Shown: positions 44,434 to 55,007 of the stretch, in pieces
How the letters are laid out: each line of letters starts with the position of its first letter
Numbering within the stretch: the first letter of the stretch is position 1
Source of the DNA: Thalassotalea sp. PP2-459
Lineage (GTDB): Bacteria; Pseudomonadota; Gammaproteobacteria; Enterobacterales; Alteromonadaceae
Direction: 5' to 3'
Assembly (NCBI RefSeq): GCF_001913705.1
Contig: NZ_MKQD01000045.1
Coordinates: 1 to 64,000, forward strand
Length of the DNA: 64,000 nt
Made by a program: the position numbers and the translations under genes
The notes under the pieces: generated by a model
What the model was told of the DNA's origin: nothing
Seen by the model: only the letters and a program-made list of their open reading frames with translations
Database searches by the model: none

Positions 44434-44821
44434 TGCTATTCACTATTTATTATTATTGTTAACGCCATTACATTAAGTGATAACTAAAAAGTCCGCAATA
44501 TTAAGCGCTCTTATTTCTCTATTTATTTGTAAAGACATCTATAAAGAACTGTAAATAGGGGGTGATAACCATTAATTCTTATCTTCCTGTTAAATTCAAG
44601 ATTATCAATTAATCGATGTATTTAATTTACTAATAGCATTACTGTAATTCATAGCACTTCATGTTTATAAGAGAACCAATCTATTATGGTGCATCGAATG
44701 ACATGCTTTCACATCTGTATTATCCTGAAAAGTCATTTTGTATCTTTCAGGATAATCCTATTAATTTTAATAATGAGCCTGTATAGATATAATTCAACTT
44801 ACCAAACACTACCTCTTGTCG
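44434..44821. other. Intergenic region upstream of pilin gene
   Basis: 388 bases with no coding frame I can support. It contains a 12-base perfect inverted repeat at 44719-44756 and is AT-rich near the pilin start. Confidence 0.45.
44719..44756. repeat. Perfect 12-base inverted repeat
   Basis: ATTATCCTGAAA (44719-44730) and TTTCAGGATAAT (44745-44756) are perfect complements around a 14-base loop. There is no T-run after it in either direction. It may be an operator, or an RNA stem at the 3' end of the TonB-dependent receptor transcript. Confidence 0.6.
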
Positions 44822-46873
44822 CTAGAACGTCATTTTCAGACCTATAGAAGGAAACATCCCCATACCTTCTTCACCTTCAATGTTGTAATCCGTTAGTGTT
44901 TCGTTGCCATCGGGCGCATAATAGTAACCAGAGAAGTTATCACTATTTGTCGCATTAAGCAGTGCAAATGTCCATTGTGCTTCGTGTCCCCAATAACGTG
45001 TTTTATAATTCGCTTGTAAATCTAAGCGATGATAAGTCGGTAGTGTTTCACTGTTTAAATCACCGTAAGTAGGTAAAAAATGTGTGGGATAGTCTGGGTT
45101 TTCTCTAAGCCCAATAATTGGCGTATATTTTTGGCCACTACGAACCGTTAACCTGACACCAAAATCCCAACGCTCATTGTATTGATAGTTGGCGACAACG
45201 TTAGCTAGCAAAGGGGTGTCTAAATAATATTCGGTTGTGCGATTGGTAAAGTCATCCGTTCTATCACTTTTAGACCAACTGATTGAAGCCCAACCATACC
45301 AATCATCGGCTAACTCTCTTTTTAGTACCCATTCAATCCCCTTAGCACTACCCGACATGTCATTGCTATAGTGTAACTCAACATTGGCATCATCTTCATC
45401 GAGAGATCTGGGTAAGTCTTTAAGATCCTTATAATAGAGTTCGATCGAGCTTTGCCAAAGATCATTCACTTGATATTCAACGCTGAGGGCATAATGTTGA
45501 GCTTTAGGCGAATCTAAAGCAGGATTACCTATCTTTTTTAATACTGTTTCAATATCAGGAAAACGACTATACGAACCTTGCTTTAATCCAATCGTTATTG
45601 CATCGGACGCAAACCAGTTAAGCGCTAAGCGATGATGTAAAAATGATTGCTCTGTGTAATCATTCCGTTCAGCTCTAAGCCCTACCTCCAATTGCCAAGC
45701 ATGATTGATATACCACTTATCATTAACGTAAAACGCAGTAGTATTATTAGTCAGTTTATCTTCATCTTGAATTCTCTCTCCTTTTTTACTCTCACAGTCT
45801 TGATCATGATCAGTGCAGTAATAGGGGATCGCATCAAAACGATAATTAAACACCTTGTGTTGTAGGTCACTGCCAAGTATTAACGTATGATTTTTAAACC
45901 ATTCAAGTTGATACTGAAACCTTAAATCATACTGTTCTTTATCAATATCAATAAACTGGCCTTCGCCATAAAATTCTTCAATTTTTTCCTGATTATGACC
46001 AAAAACTAATTGCATAATTTTACCGCCATCACCAAAGTACTGCCAAGAGATGCCTTGGCTATCAAAACGCGTTTTCAGCTTTAAATCACCAATAGAATCT
46101 GGATCAACCCGACCTTGTTCAGATGCAGCAGAAATATTAATGCCACCAACGTCACTGGCACCATTGACAGTAAAAGTCACCTTGTGGTCACTGCCAACTA
46201 ACCATTGATATTTACCTTGATAATCGTCACTGACTGGTGCTTTAAAGATAGTATAGCCATCTTCTTCGTCACCCTCGGGTAAGAATAAATGCATTAAACT
46301 GCGGCGATAAGAAAAATAAAAGGCTTGATCTTCCGTTACGCCACCTTCAACCATGACCCCTGTTTTTAAAAAACTTAGATCAACAATCGTTTCAATATCT
46401 TGCTGTTTAGGATCACGTAATTGCACATCAAAAACACCACCCGTCGCATTACCGTATTGGCTATTAAATGCTGCGGGGTGCAGTGTAAAGTCGCGAACGA
46501 CATTTTCATTAAAAATGCTATCGCCAAATAAATGAAAAATATACCCCGCAGGTAAGTCATCAATATAAAATGCATTATCATCGGGCGAAGACCCTCTAAC
46601 GGCAGGCTCACCACCGTCGTCACCGCCCGCATAGACAACCCCTGGTAAGCTATACACTGAATTAAGCGGGTCATGCGCTATTCCTGCTATCGCTAATAGT
46701 TTTTCAGTCTCCGCACTGAGTTGTGTATTAGGTTGATTTCTTCTACCTTTGACTTCTATTTTTTCGATAGCGTCATTAGTGACTTGCTGACTTAGTTCCT
46801 CAGCAATGGATAACAAGGGTAATTGCAAGCAAATACCTACGGTGAAAAGGTTAATAGGTAATTTTTTGTCCAT
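44822..46873 (-). CDS. TonB-dependent outer-membrane receptor
   Basis: A 683-residue outer-membrane receptor. Signal peptide (about 1-24), a TonB-box-like NDAIEKIEVKGR near residue 33-44, a plug domain with LPGVVYAGGDDGGEPAVRGS, and a 22-strand-type barrel ending in a C-terminal aromatic Phe (MGMFPSIGLKMTF). The plug is somewhat short. The ligand is unknown; no siderophore or sugar-catabolism genes adjoin it. A lone TonB-domain protein is encoded about 660 bp upstream, on the same strand. Confidence 0.9.
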   Translation of the reverse strand: MDKKLPINLFTVGICLQLPLLSIAEELSQQVTNDAIEKIEVKGRRNQPNTQLSAETEKLLAIAGIAHDPLNSVYSLPGVVYAGGDDGGEPAVRGSSPDDNAFYIDDLPAGYIFHLFGDSIFNENVVRDFTLHPAAFNSQYGNATGGVFDVQLRDPKQQDIETIVDLSFLKTGVMVEGGVTEDQAFYFSYRRSLMHLFLPEGDEEDGYTIFKAPVSDDYQGKYQWLVGSDHKVTFTVNGASDVGGINISAASEQGRVDPDSIGDLKLKTRFDSQGISWQYFGDGGKIMQLVFGHNQEKIEEFYGEGQFIDIDKEQYDLRFQYQLEWFKNHTLILGSDLQHKVFNYRFDAIPYYCTDHDQDCESKKGERIQDEDKLTNNTTAFYVNDKWYINHAWQLEVGLRAERNDYTEQSFLHHRLALNWFASDAITIGLKQGSYSRFPDIETVLKKIGNPALDSPKAQHYALSVEYQVNDLWQSSIELYYKDLKDLPRSLDEDDANVELHYSNDMSGSAKGIEWVLKRELADDWYGWASISWSKSDRTDDFTNRTTEYYLDTPLLANVVANYQYNERWDFGVRLTVRSGQKYTPIIGLRENPDYPTHFLPTYGDLNSETLPTYHRLDLQANYKTRYWGHEAQWTFALLNATNSDNFSGYYYAPDGNETLTDYNIEGEEGMGMFPSIGLKMTF

Positions 46874-47000
46874 GGTAGTTTGGTCATAAAGTGAAATATG
46901 CCAAGAAGTTTACGCAGTGTGAGTGTTTTATTCTTGCGGTGAACTGTTGTTGCTTTGTCAATAAATGTGAGTTTTTGTTATGCCCTATTTTTAACCTGAC

Positions 47001-47507
47001 TTAATGCATCTCATCTTCATGATTTAGTAGTCGTTGCCAATAACCTACGTCTATCCATTGATCAAACTTACGGCCAACCTGTTTAAAATGCGCTACTTTT
47101 TCCATCCCTAATTTTTCATGCAAAGCAACACTCGCTTTATTAGGTAATGCAATACCGCAGATAACTGCATGCAAATTTTTACCCGCTAATTGCGACAATA
47201 AACTTTGATATAATTTTGTTCCCCATCCTTTACTAACAACAGAAGGAGATAGATAGACAGTTGCTTCCACTGAGTACTGGTATGCACAACGCCCCTTCCA
47301 TTTGCTCGCGTACGCATACCCAATCACTTGCTCATTCTCAATAGCAACGAACCAAGGAAGCTCCGCTTTAGCGCAATCTCGCATGCGGCAAGTCATATCC
47401 TCAGCACTTACCGGCTCAGTTTCAAAGGTAACCATAGTATGTTTTATATAATGATTATAAATAGATGCTATTGCATCTGCATGCTTAGGAAGCGCTTGAA
47501 TAATCAT
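47001..47507 (-). CDS. GNAT acetyltransferase, phosphinothricin-type
   Basis: A 168-residue GNAT enzyme of the PAT/MnaT branch, which acetylates methionine sulfoximine, phosphinothricin or related amino acids. Hallmarks are IASIYNHYIKHTMVTFETEP near the N-terminus, WFVAIENEQVIGYAYASKWK, YSVEATVYLSPSVVSKGWGTKLY with the CoA-binding pocket, and a C-terminal GYWQRLL. It lies 27 bp downstream of the TonB-domain gene and upstream of the TonB-dependent receptor. Confidence 0.88.
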   Translation of the reverse strand: MIIQALPKHADAIASIYNHYIKHTMVTFETEPVSAEDMTCRMRDCAKAELPWFVAIENEQVIGYAYASKWKGRCAYQYSVEATVYLSPSVVSKGWGTKLYQSLLSQLAGKNLHAVICGIALPNKASVALHEKLGMEKVAHFKQVGRKFDQWIDVGYWQRLLNHEDEMH

Positions 47508-47534
47508 AAATAAATAGCATACTCAGCTTAACAT

Positions 47535-47921
47535 TTACTCGGATTTATGAACAACGCCATCACGAAATGAGAACTGATATTGTACATTTTCTTGTACTTG
47601 CGGTTCGCCATTTTTAACTAAAGGCTTATATTTGGTACGTGACATTGCTTTTTTAGCCTGTTCGGCAAAACCTTTTCCTTTAGGGAATTCATGAACAACT
47701 GATACATCCTTTACACTGCCATAAGTAGTAACAGCAAATGTTAATAATACACAACCTTCAACACCTGATTTCAATGCCTTTTCTGGGTATTTGGGCATTA
47801 TTGGGGACCCCAAAGGTGCTACTTTTGGCGTGAACGTTTTGCACTCTTTAGGGTAACTAGAAGATGCAATAGCAGGTAAGCTAAATAGTGTTAATGTTAA
47901 GCAAGCTATTAGATTTTTCAT
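47535..47921 (-). CDS. TonB C-terminal domain protein without membrane anchor
   Basis: A 128-residue periplasmic protein. A cleavable signal peptide (MKNLIACLTLTLFSLPAIAS) replaces the N-terminal anchor of normal TonB. The rest is a TonB C-terminal domain: PIMPKYPEKALKSGVEGCVLL, VTTYGSVKDVSVVHEFPKG and AMSRTKYKPLVKNGEP. Lacking the ExbB/ExbD-interacting helix it cannot transduce energy in the usual way. It may be a modulator or act on another envelope protein. It is followed by a GNAT gene and then a TonB-dependent receptor. Confidence 0.85.
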   Translation of the reverse strand: MKNLIACLTLTLFSLPAIASSSYPKECKTFTPKVAPLGSPIMPKYPEKALKSGVEGCVLLTFAVTTYGSVKDVSVVHEFPKGKGFAEQAKKAMSRTKYKPLVKNGEPQVQENVQYQFSFRDGVVHKSE

Positions 47922-47981
47922 GACTAAATTTCCTTTTTACAAAATGATGTTAAACATACCGCTGAACACTATTTAAACAAA

Positions 47982-48008
47982 AAACCAGTGAACTATCACT
48001 GGTTTTTT
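47982..48008. terminator. Terminator between guaA and tonB-domain gene
   Basis: Arms AAACCAGTGA (47982-47991) and TCACTGGTTT (47996-48005) with an ACTA loop and a T-run on the plus side and an A-run (T-run on the minus strand) on the other. It lies after the guaA stop on the minus strand. Confidence 0.88.
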
Positions 48009-48033
48009 TCTACAACTTAAGCGTTACTAAGTG

Positions 48034-49611
48034 TTATTCCCACTCAATCGTGGCTGGTGGTTTTCCTGAAATATCGTAAACGACACGTGATATACCATCA
48101 ATTTCATTAATAATGCGGTTAGACACTAATCCTAAGAAGTCGTATGGTAAATGTGCCCAGTGTGCAGTCATAAAATCAATTGTTTCAACGGCGCGCAAAC
48201 TTACCACCCAATCATATTTACGACCATCGCCCATAACACCAACTGAACGAACCGGTAAGAATACCGTAAATGCTTGGCTTACCTTGTTGTATAAATCATG
48301 TTTATGTAATTCTTCGATGAAAATGGCATCCGCACGACGAAGTAAATCAGCATATTCTTTTTTCACTTCACCAAGTATACGCACACCTAAACCTGGGCCA
48401 GGGAACGGATGACGATAAAGCATGTCGTAAGGTAGTCCTAATTCTAAACCAATTTTACGCACTTCATCTTTAAAAAGTTCTCGTAATGGCTCAACTAACC
48501 CTAATTCCATGTCTTCTGGTAAGCCCCCCACATTGTGGTGAGACTTGATCACATGCGCTTTACCGGTTTTTGACGCTGCAGATTCAATGACATCAGGATA
48601 AATAGTGCCTTGTGCTAACCACTTAGCATTAGCAAGTTTACTTGCTTCTTCATCGAAAACATCAATAAATACATTGCCAATAATTTTACGTTTAGCTTCA
48701 GGGTCTGCTTCACCTTTTAATCGGTTTAAAAATCGATCTTCAGCATTAATATGTAAAATGTTTAGCCCAAAGTGATCACCAAACATATCCATCACTTGTT
48801 GCCCTTCGTTCAGACGAAGCAAGCCATTATCTACAAAAACACACGTTAGTTTATCACCAATAGCCCGGTGAATTAGCATCGCAACCACTGATGAATCAAC
48901 GCCACCAGAAAGGCCGAGAATCACCTCGTCATCACCCACTTGTTCTTTAATTTTGTCTATTGCATCTTCAATAATTGAACTTGGCGTCCAAAGTTTTTCA
49001 CAGCCACAAATATCAACAATGAAATGTTCTAAAATACGCATACCTTGCTTGGTATGGGTAACTTCAGGGTGAAATTGTACGCCATAGAATTGCTTTTCTT
49101 CGTTAGCCATCGCTGCAAATTTACAACTTGGTGTTTGCGCAAGCGTTTTAAAACCTGGTGGAATCGCCGAAACTTTATCTCCGTGACTCATCCACACATC
49201 TAATAATGCTTTGCCGTTATCTGCAATACGATCTTCAATATTGGTAAACAAGCGAGACTCTGCAATAACTTCCACTGCTGCATAGCCAAATTCTTTATGC
49301 TCTGAACCATGAACGCCACCACCTAACTGTTCAGCCATGGTTTGCATGCCATAACAGATACCAAATAGTGGCACTCCTGCGTTAAATACATATTTAGGTG
49401 CTCTTGGTGAGTCTAGTTCAGTAACAGATTCAGGGCCACCAGCTAAAATGATACCACTTGGATTAAACTCTTTGATTTGTTCTTCAGTTACATCCCACGC
49501 CCATAACTCACAATACACACCGATTTCACGTACACGTCGTGCGATTAATTGAGTATATTGCGAGCCAAAATCTAGAATAAGTATTCGTGAATCATGGATA
49601 TCTTTGGTCAT
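48034..49611 (-). CDS. guaA: GMP synthase (glutamine-hydrolysing)
   Basis: Converts XMP to GMP with glutamine and ATP. With the start at 49611 ([16 protein letters not shown]) it has 525 residues, as in E. coli. The class I glutamine amidotransferase domain has Cys86 in FGICYGMQ and the His/Glu of the triad in VQFHPEVTH. The ATP pyrophosphatase domain has the PP-loop [10 protein letters not shown], and the C-terminal dimerisation domain ends with PPATIEWE. The longer frame to 49683 is rejected. It is downstream of guaB, the usual guaBA operon. Confidence 0.97.
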   Translation of the reverse strand: MTKDIHDSRILILDFGSQYTQLIARRVREIGVYCELWAWDVTEEQIKEFNPSGIILAGGPESVTELDSPRAPKYVFNAGVPLFGICYGMQTMAEQLGGGVHGSEHKEFGYAAVEVIAESRLFTNIEDRIADNGKALLDVWMSHGDKVSAIPPGFKTLAQTPSCKFAAMANEEKQFYGVQFHPEVTHTKQGMRILEHFIVDICGCEKLWTPSSIIEDAIDKIKEQVGDDEVILGLSGGVDSSVVAMLIHRAIGDKLTCVFVDNGLLRLNEGQQVMDMFGDHFGLNILHINAEDRFLNRLKGEADPEAKRKIIGNVFIDVFDEEASKLANAKWLAQGTIYPDVIESAASKTGKAHVIKSHHNVGGLPEDMELGLVEPLRELFKDEVRKIGLELGLPYDMLYRHPFPGPGLGVRILGEVKKEYADLLRRADAIFIEELHKHDLYNKVSQAFTVFLPVRSVGVMGDGRKYDWVVSLRAVETIDFMTAHWAHLPYDFLGLVSNRIINEIDGISRVVYDISGKPPATIEWE

Positions 49612-49639
49612 ATCAAAACCTTTTATAAGTTTAAAAGTA

Positions 49640-49666
49640 ACAGGCTGATTTAAAAAATCAGCCTGT
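49640..49666 (-). terminator. Hairpin between guaB and guaA
   Basis: Arms ACAGGCTGATT and AATCAGCCTGT with a TAAAA loop. On the minus strand a loose T-rich run (TTACTTTT) follows. It could attenuate guaA relative to guaB or protect the transcript. Confidence 0.55.
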
Positions 49667-49734
49667 AAAATAACTAACAACATTTAATGCATTAATGTTT
49701 TACTAAAACACTAAAGCGATTAAACGTATGCACA

Positions 49735-51207
49735 TTAGCCCATTCTATAATTAGGCGCTTCTTTAGTGATGGCAACATCATGCACATGAGATTCACCCAT
49801 GCCTGCAGCTGTTATTTTCATAAATTGAGGTTTAGTACGCATTTCTTCTATTGTAGCTGAACCTGTAAGCCCCATTGAAGAGCGTAAGCCCCCCATTTGC
49901 TGATGAATAATCGCTGAAACTGGGCCTTTATAAGCAACCCGCCCTTCAATACCTTCTGGTACTAATTTATCAGCTTCTCCATCAGATTTTTGAAAATAAC
50001 GGTCACTTGATCCTTCTTTTTGCGACATAGCGCCTAAAGATCCCATACCGCGATAAGATTTGTAATAACGCCCTTGGTAAAGTTCTACCTCGCCTGGTGA
50101 CTCTTCAGTACCAGCGAACATACTACCAACCATGACACAATGCGCACCTGCAACTAATGCTTTTGCAATATCACCCGAAAAGCGAATTCCGCCATCAGCA
50201 ATCACAGGTACACCAGTTCCTTTAATAGCATCTACAGCATTGGATATTGCTGTTAATTGCGGTACACCTACACCGGTAACAATGCGTGTTGTACAAATTG
50301 AACCTGGGCCAATCCCTACTTTGACGGCATCAACTCCAGCATCAACTAACGCTTTTGCACCTTCGCCTGTTGCCACGTTACCAGCAACAATTTGTAAATC
50401 AGGGTATTTATCACGGGTTTCTTTTACGCGATCAAGTACGCCTTGAGAATGTCCATGTGAAGTATCAATCAATAACACATCAACACCCGCAGCAACTAAT
50501 GCATCAATACGTTCATCAGTACCTGCACCAACGCCTACTGCAGCGCCAACACGCAAACGACCTAATGCGTCTTTACATGCATTCGGCTTACTTTCAGCTT
50601 TTTGATAATCTTTAACAGTAATAAGACCTGTTAATTTAAATGCATCATCAACCATTAAGGTTTTTTCAATGCGATGCTCATGCATTAAGCCTAAAATCTC
50701 TTCTCGCTTAGCACCTTCTTTTACCGTTACTAGCCGTTCTTTTTCAGTCATTAACGCCGATACTGGCTTTGATAGGTCCGTTTCAAAACGTAAGTCACGA
50801 CCGGTTACAATACCAACAAGGTTATTAGCGTCATCCACAACAGGAAAACCAGAAAAGCCAAGTTCATCAGCTAACATCATCACAGATTCAATAGAAGCAG
50901 TTGGGCTAACTGTAACAGGATCAGTTACTATCCCGCTTTCAAACTTTTTCACAGTAGAAACGTTTTTAGCTTGCTCAGCGATGGTCATATTTTTATGAAT
51001 AAAACCTAGCCCCCCTTCTTGCGCTAACGTAATCGCTAGACGCGCTTCGGTCACTGTATCCATCGATGCAGAAACCATAGGTACATTTAATTCAATTTTT
51101 CGGGTTAATTTGGTTTTCAATTCGGCCGTATGAGGCAGTACCGTTGAGTGGGCAGGTACAAGTAGAACATCATCAAAAGTTAGTGCTTCTTGAGCAATTC
51201 GTAGCAT
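49735..51207 (-). CDS. guaB: IMP dehydrogenase
   Basis: Oxidises IMP to XMP with NAD, the committed step to GMP. At 490 residues it is close to E. coli GuaB (488). The catalytic Cys305 is in [13 protein letters not shown]; two CBS domains are inserted at about 93-205; the flap contains MGSLGAMSQ and the C-terminus ends EAPNYRMG-like. It is upstream of guaA (124 bp) and divergent from xseA. No clear PurR box was identified in the 152-bp divergent region. Confidence 0.98.
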   Translation of the reverse strand: MLRIAQEALTFDDVLLVPAHSTVLPHTAELKTKLTRKIELNVPMVSASMDTVTEARLAITLAQEGGLGFIHKNMTIAEQAKNVSTVKKFESGIVTDPVTVSPTASIESVMMLADELGFSGFPVVDDANNLVGIVTGRDLRFETDLSKPVSALMTEKERLVTVKEGAKREEILGLMHEHRIEKTLMVDDAFKLTGLITVKDYQKAESKPNACKDALGRLRVGAAVGVGAGTDERIDALVAAGVDVLLIDTSHGHSQGVLDRVKETRDKYPDLQIVAGNVATGEGAKALVDAGVDAVKVGIGPGSICTTRIVTGVGVPQLTAISNAVDAIKGTGVPVIADGGIRFSGDIAKALVAGAHCVMVGSMFAGTEESPGEVELYQGRYYKSYRGMGSLGAMSQKEGSSDRYFQKSDGEADKLVPEGIEGRVAYKGPVSAIIHQQMGGLRSSMGLTGSATIEEMRTKPQFMKITAAGMGESHVHDVAITKEAPNYRMG

Positions 51208-51359
51208 CGCAACATCTCTCTAATTAAAGTGGCTAGGGAGGAAATATTGCGGCAGAATTTTAACCGTTTTCGCCTGTCAGGTAAACTTAATTTTTACTAT
51301 TTTACAGAAAAACTTATAATGGCTGGCATAAATGATCCTTATCCTAATTTTGTTTCCTT

Positions 51360-52694
51360 ATGAGCCAACAGTATATTTTAAAAATTAGCGAACTGACGAA
51401 GAAAGTAAAGTACCTTTTAGAAAGTGAAATGAGTACCGTATGGCTGACAGGCGAAATATCAAATTTTGTTGCTGCTGCCTCTGGCCACTGGTATTTATCG
51501 TTAAAAGACAGTAAAGCACAAGTAAGATGTGCCATGTTTAAAGGCAACAATAATAAAGTACGTATGAAGCCGATAAATGGCCAACAAGTTCTTGTACGTG
51601 CTCGTGTTTCACTATATGAACCTCGCGGTGACTTTCAATTAATCATCGATCAAATGGATGATGCTGGTGACGGTTTACTCCAACAGCAATTTGAAAAATT
51701 AAAAGTGACGTTAAATGCTCAAGGCTATTTTTCAACGCACAACAAACAAGCATTACCAGATCATATTAATACGATTGGTGTAGTAACATCACCAACAGGT
51801 GCAGCGATTAAAGATATTCTATCGGTATTACAACGCAGAAGCCCGCAAACCCACGTTATTATTTACCCTGCATTGGTACAAGGTAAAGACGCAAAGCATG
51901 ATATTGCAGCTGCTATTGAACAAGCGAATCTTCGAAGAGAATGCGATGCACTCATTGTTGGTCGCGGTGGCGGCTCTCTGGAAGATTTATGGTCGTTTAA
52001 CGAAGAAATCGTCGTAGAAGCCATTTACCAAAGCAAAATACCAATCATTAGTGCTGTAGGCCATGAAATTGACACTACATTAGCTGACTATGTCGCCGAT
52101 GTTAGAGCGGCTACTCCTTCTGCAGCTGCAGAAATAGCGTCAAAGAATACCGCTGATACGCTCGATAAAGCCCTACAATTGAAGCAACGATTAATTCGAC
52201 AATTATCAATCACCACTGAAAAATGGTATCAGCAACTAACAAACCTAACACACAGGCTAAATCGTGTTCACCCTGAACAACACATTGTCACGCAACAACA
52301 ACGAGCAGATGAACTCGCAAACAGATTAACTACCGCACAACTTAACCAGTTAGCACGGCTTTCTTTACCGAGTAAATTGGTTAATCAGCGATTTGCACAG
52401 TTGCCTATTCAACAAAATATCATCAGACAACAGCAGCATTCAGAATCATTGCAAACACGTTTAATTAAGGCGATAAACTTTAGTCATCAACGTAAACAGC
52501 AAAAATTTGTTAAATGCATTGAACAATTACAATTAGTAAGCCCATTAGCAACCATAGCAAGAGGCTACAGCGTGACACGAACGACAATGGGGATTGTTAA
52601 GTCTGTAAAGCAAGTTGATATTGGTAAGAGTGTTGAAGTACAACTGTCTGACGGTACCTTTGCTGCGACAGTCACTTCCGTTGAAGACAACTAA
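51360..52694 (+). CDS. xseA: Exodeoxyribonuclease VII large subunit
   Basis: Nuclease subunit that degrades single-stranded DNA to oligonucleotides with XseB. The 444-residue length is typical. The OB fold opens with SELTKKVKYLLESEMSTVWLTGE; the catalytic domain has VVTSPTGAAIKDIL and GRGGGSLEDLWSFNEE followed by SAVGHEIDTTLADYVAD; a coiled-coil region with many Gln follows to about 400. It is divergent from guaB, the usual gammaproteobacterial arrangement. The end overlaps the PilZ gene by 4 bp convergently. xseB is not in the window. Confidence 0.97.
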   Translation: MSQQYILKISELTKKVKYLLESEMSTVWLTGEISNFVAAASGHWYLSLKDSKAQVRCAMFKGNNNKVRMKPINGQQVLVRARVSLYEPRGDFQLIIDQMDDAGDGLLQQQFEKLKVTLNAQGYFSTHNKQALPDHINTIGVVTSPTGAAIKDILSVLQRRSPQTHVIIYPALVQGKDAKHDIAAAIEQANLRRECDALIVGRGGGSLEDLWSFNEEIVVEAIYQSKIPIISAVGHEIDTTLADYVADVRAATPSAAAEIASKNTADTLDKALQLKQRLIRQLSITTEKWYQQLTNLTHRLNRVHPEQHIVTQQQRADELANRLTTAQLNQLARLSLPSKLVNQRFAQLPIQQNIIRQQQHSESLQTRLIKAINFSHQRKQQKFVKCIEQLQLVSPLATIARGYSVTRTTMGIVKSVKQVDIGKSVEVQLSDGTFAATVTSVEDN

Positions 52695-53374
52695 ACTTCT
52701 AGCGTGATGACATGATGAAGTAACTTTATCACTAACTCACGCGCATTTTCATTAAATTTTACGCCAATGGAAACGCCATTAAGTACAGGTTTAATGGTGC
52801 ACATAGTACCTGGTAGTTTTAAATTATTAAGATCTTGAAAGTTTTCTATGATCACACTGATAGATTTATCTTTGGTCATATTAAGCTTTTCACCATTTTT
52901 AATCAGTATTTGGCAACCTGATAGCGAAAGATCAGTGATCAACCCTTGCCAATATTGACCTTCGACGAACACTTTAGAAACAATATCGGTGTCAATTCGA
53001 ATAGATTTACGTAAACTTTGAACACTTAATGAACGCGGAAAATCTAACACCATAATTTTAGAGGGTATTTGTAATGTTTGTTTCACCGTACTCACAAATG
53101 CAGCAACTGAGCCTTCGTGCCCTTCAATCAATCCTCGCACAGTAACTGCAACACCTTGCGTTAAAAACTGGCTAAAACTGCCGAGTTTATTTTTATCAGG
53201 AAATTGAACGAGCACGTATTTTTTAGGTAAATAGCCGATGAACGTTGTTCTAAATTTACCTTTTTGACCGGCCGGCGTGGCAATATCAATCGTAACTAAA
53301 GAGCCGGCAAGTAGTAAGCCTAAATTGCGATTAAGCCGATCTACCGTTTCTATTTTGGTTGGCGACGAAGGCAT
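52691..53374 (-). CDS. PilZ-domain (YcgR-like) c-di-GMP-binding protein
   Basis: A 227-residue protein with an N-terminal YcgR-type (PilZN) beta domain (LLLAGSLVTIDIATPAG, then FRTTFIGYLPKKYVLVQFP) and a C-terminal PilZ domain. The PilZ binding motifs are present: Arg-x-x-x-Arg in LRKSIRIDTD and Asp-x-Ser-x-x-Gly in DLSLSGCQI. It should bind cyclic di-GMP and may act on flagella or pili. The start is placed at 53374 (MPSSPTKIE); an ATG at 53434 is possible. No motility genes adjoin. It converges on xseA with a 4-bp overlap. Confidence 0.88.
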   Translation of the reverse strand: MPSSPTKIETVDRLNRNLGLLLAGSLVTIDIATPAGQKGKFRTTFIGYLPKKYVLVQFPDKNKLGSFSQFLTQGVAVTVRGLIEGHEGSVAAFVSTVKQTLQIPSKIMVLDFPRSLSVQSLRKSIRIDTDIVSKVFVEGQYWQGLITDLSLSGCQILIKNGEKLNMTKDKSISVIIENFQDLNNLKLPGTMCTIKPVLNGVSIGVKFNENARELVIKLLHHVITLEV

Positions 53375-53478
53375 GTTTTTATAGTCGTGATAAATAATAG
53401 TTATAAAATTAGCTAAAAATACGTTGTAATGCAACGTATTAGCACACAGAAATATTATTAATTTATCACGCTATATTG

Positions 53479-54921
53479 TTACTCTGACGTTTTGTAGCCT
53501 TGTGTTTTACGCGCTAACTTCTTTTGTTCACTGTAAGAAAGCTTTTTCTTACCAGCAAACGGGTTCGATGTTTCTCTAAACTCAATTTTTATCGGCGTTC
53601 CCATAATTTTTAATGATTTACGATAATAATTCATTAAATAACGTTTATAAGATTGCGGTAAAAATTTCGCCTGATTACCATGTATCACGATGATGGGTGG
53701 ATTGTAACCACCGGCATGCGCATATTTTAATCGGATACGGCGACCATTATGCATAGGTGGTTGATGATCAAACACTGCCATATCTAATACTTTTGTCACC
53801 ATTGACGTCGAAATACGTTTCGTTGCAGACACAAATGCTTCTTCAACTGATTCATATAAATGCCCAACACCGGTTCCATGCAGCGCAGAAATAAAATGAA
53901 TACGTGCAAAATCAATAAAGCCGAGGCGACGATCTAATTCTTTATGAATACGATCTTTAACGCTCTCATCGAGTCCATCCCATTTGTTTACCGCCACCAC
54001 TAATGAACGCCCAGCCTCAAGAATAAAACCAAGCAAACTTAAATCTTGATCAGAAATACCTTCTTGGGCATCAATCACGAGCAAACATACATTTGCATCT
54101 TCAATGGCTCGAAGTGTTTTGATCACGGAGTATTTTTCAACAACATCTGTCACATTTTTACGACGACGAATACCCGCTGTATCAATTAGGGTGTACTCTC
54201 TGCCGTTGCGTTCCATGGGAATATAAACGCTATCTCGGGTTGTGCCGGGCATATCATAAACCACCACCCGTTCTTCGCCTAAAATACGGTTCGTTAATGT
54301 TGATTTACCAACATTCGGTTTGCCAATAATCGCTAACTTTATCGTGTCGTTTTCATCGGGTGCTTGATCAATTAATGCTTCCTCAGATAACGGTTCATTG
54401 TCATCGTCATTTTGAGTTTCACCTAGCGCTTCAATATGAGGTGTTAATGCCAGCGTTAATAACTGTGTCACTCCACGACCATGAGCAGCGGCAATCTGAT
54501 GCACCTCTCCTAGTGCTAATTGATAAAATTCAGCAACCGCTGAATCAGCGTCAATACCATCTATTTTATTGGCAACAAGAAAGACTTTTTTATTCTGTTT
54601 TCGCAGGTAATCAGCAATACCTTGATCAGCTGATGTTAAACCAGCACGGGCATCTACCATAAATAACACCGCATCTGCTTCTTCAATAGCCATTAAAGAT
54701 TGCTCAGCCATTAAAGCATCAATGCCTTCTTCATTGCCGTGAATACCACCCGTATCAATAACAATGAAAGGGTGCTCTTCAACCTCTGCTTGACCGTACT
54801 GTCTATCTCGCGTTAAGCCTGGATAGTCAGCAACTAATGCATCACGACTACGCGTTAAGCGGTTAAACAAAGTTGATTTTCCAACATTAGGACGCCCTAC
54901 AAGCGCAACAACAGGAAGCAT
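53479..54921 (-). CDS. der: Ribosome biogenesis GTPase Der (EngA)
   Basis: Tandem-GTPase essential for 50S subunit maturation. 480 residues. First G domain: [14 protein letters not shown] (8-21) and DTGGIHG. An acidic linker with NDDDNEP follows, then the second G domain: [15 protein letters not shown] with DTAGIRRR and NKWDGLD. The C-terminal KH-like domain ends with Lys-rich residues. It is downstream of bamB, an arrangement shared with E. coli (der follows bamB). Confidence 0.98.
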   Translation of the reverse strand: MLPVVALVGRPNVGKSTLFNRLTRSRDALVADYPGLTRDRQYGQAEVEEHPFIVIDTGGIHGNEEGIDALMAEQSLMAIEEADAVLFMVDARAGLTSADQGIADYLRKQNKKVFLVANKIDGIDADSAVAEFYQLALGEVHQIAAAHGRGVTQLLTLALTPHIEALGETQNDDDNEPLSEEALIDQAPDENDTIKLAIIGKPNVGKSTLTNRILGEERVVVYDMPGTTRDSVYIPMERNGREYTLIDTAGIRRRKNVTDVVEKYSVIKTLRAIEDANVCLLVIDAQEGISDQDLSLLGFILEAGRSLVVAVNKWDGLDESVKDRIHKELDRRLGFIDFARIHFISALHGTGVGHLYESVEEAFVSATKRISTSMVTKVLDMAVFDHQPPMHNGRRIRLKYAHAGGYNPPIIVIHGNQAKFLPQSYKRYLMNYYRKSLKIMGTPIKIEFRETSNPFAGKKKLSYSEQKKLARKTQGYKTSE

Positions 54922-54955
54922 GATTACCTCAAAATTTTCTATTTAATAAACAACA

Positions 54956-54984
54956 GCGGCCCTGCAAACATTGCAGAGCCGCTT
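54956..54984 (-). terminator. Hairpin between bamB and der
   Basis: Interrupted stem AGCGGC-C-CTGCAA / TTGCAG-A-GCCGCT with a three-base ACA loop. On the minus strand only a weak T-rich run follows (GTTGTTT), so it may be an attenuator or a processing site within the operon. Confidence 0.5.
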
Positions 54985-55007
54985 TAATCTTAGCACTTTA
55001 AATGGGA

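Noticed and set aside
51208-51359. PurR operator upstream of guaB
   Set aside because: Only a partial match (AACCGTTTTCG) is present; the palindrome is not complete.
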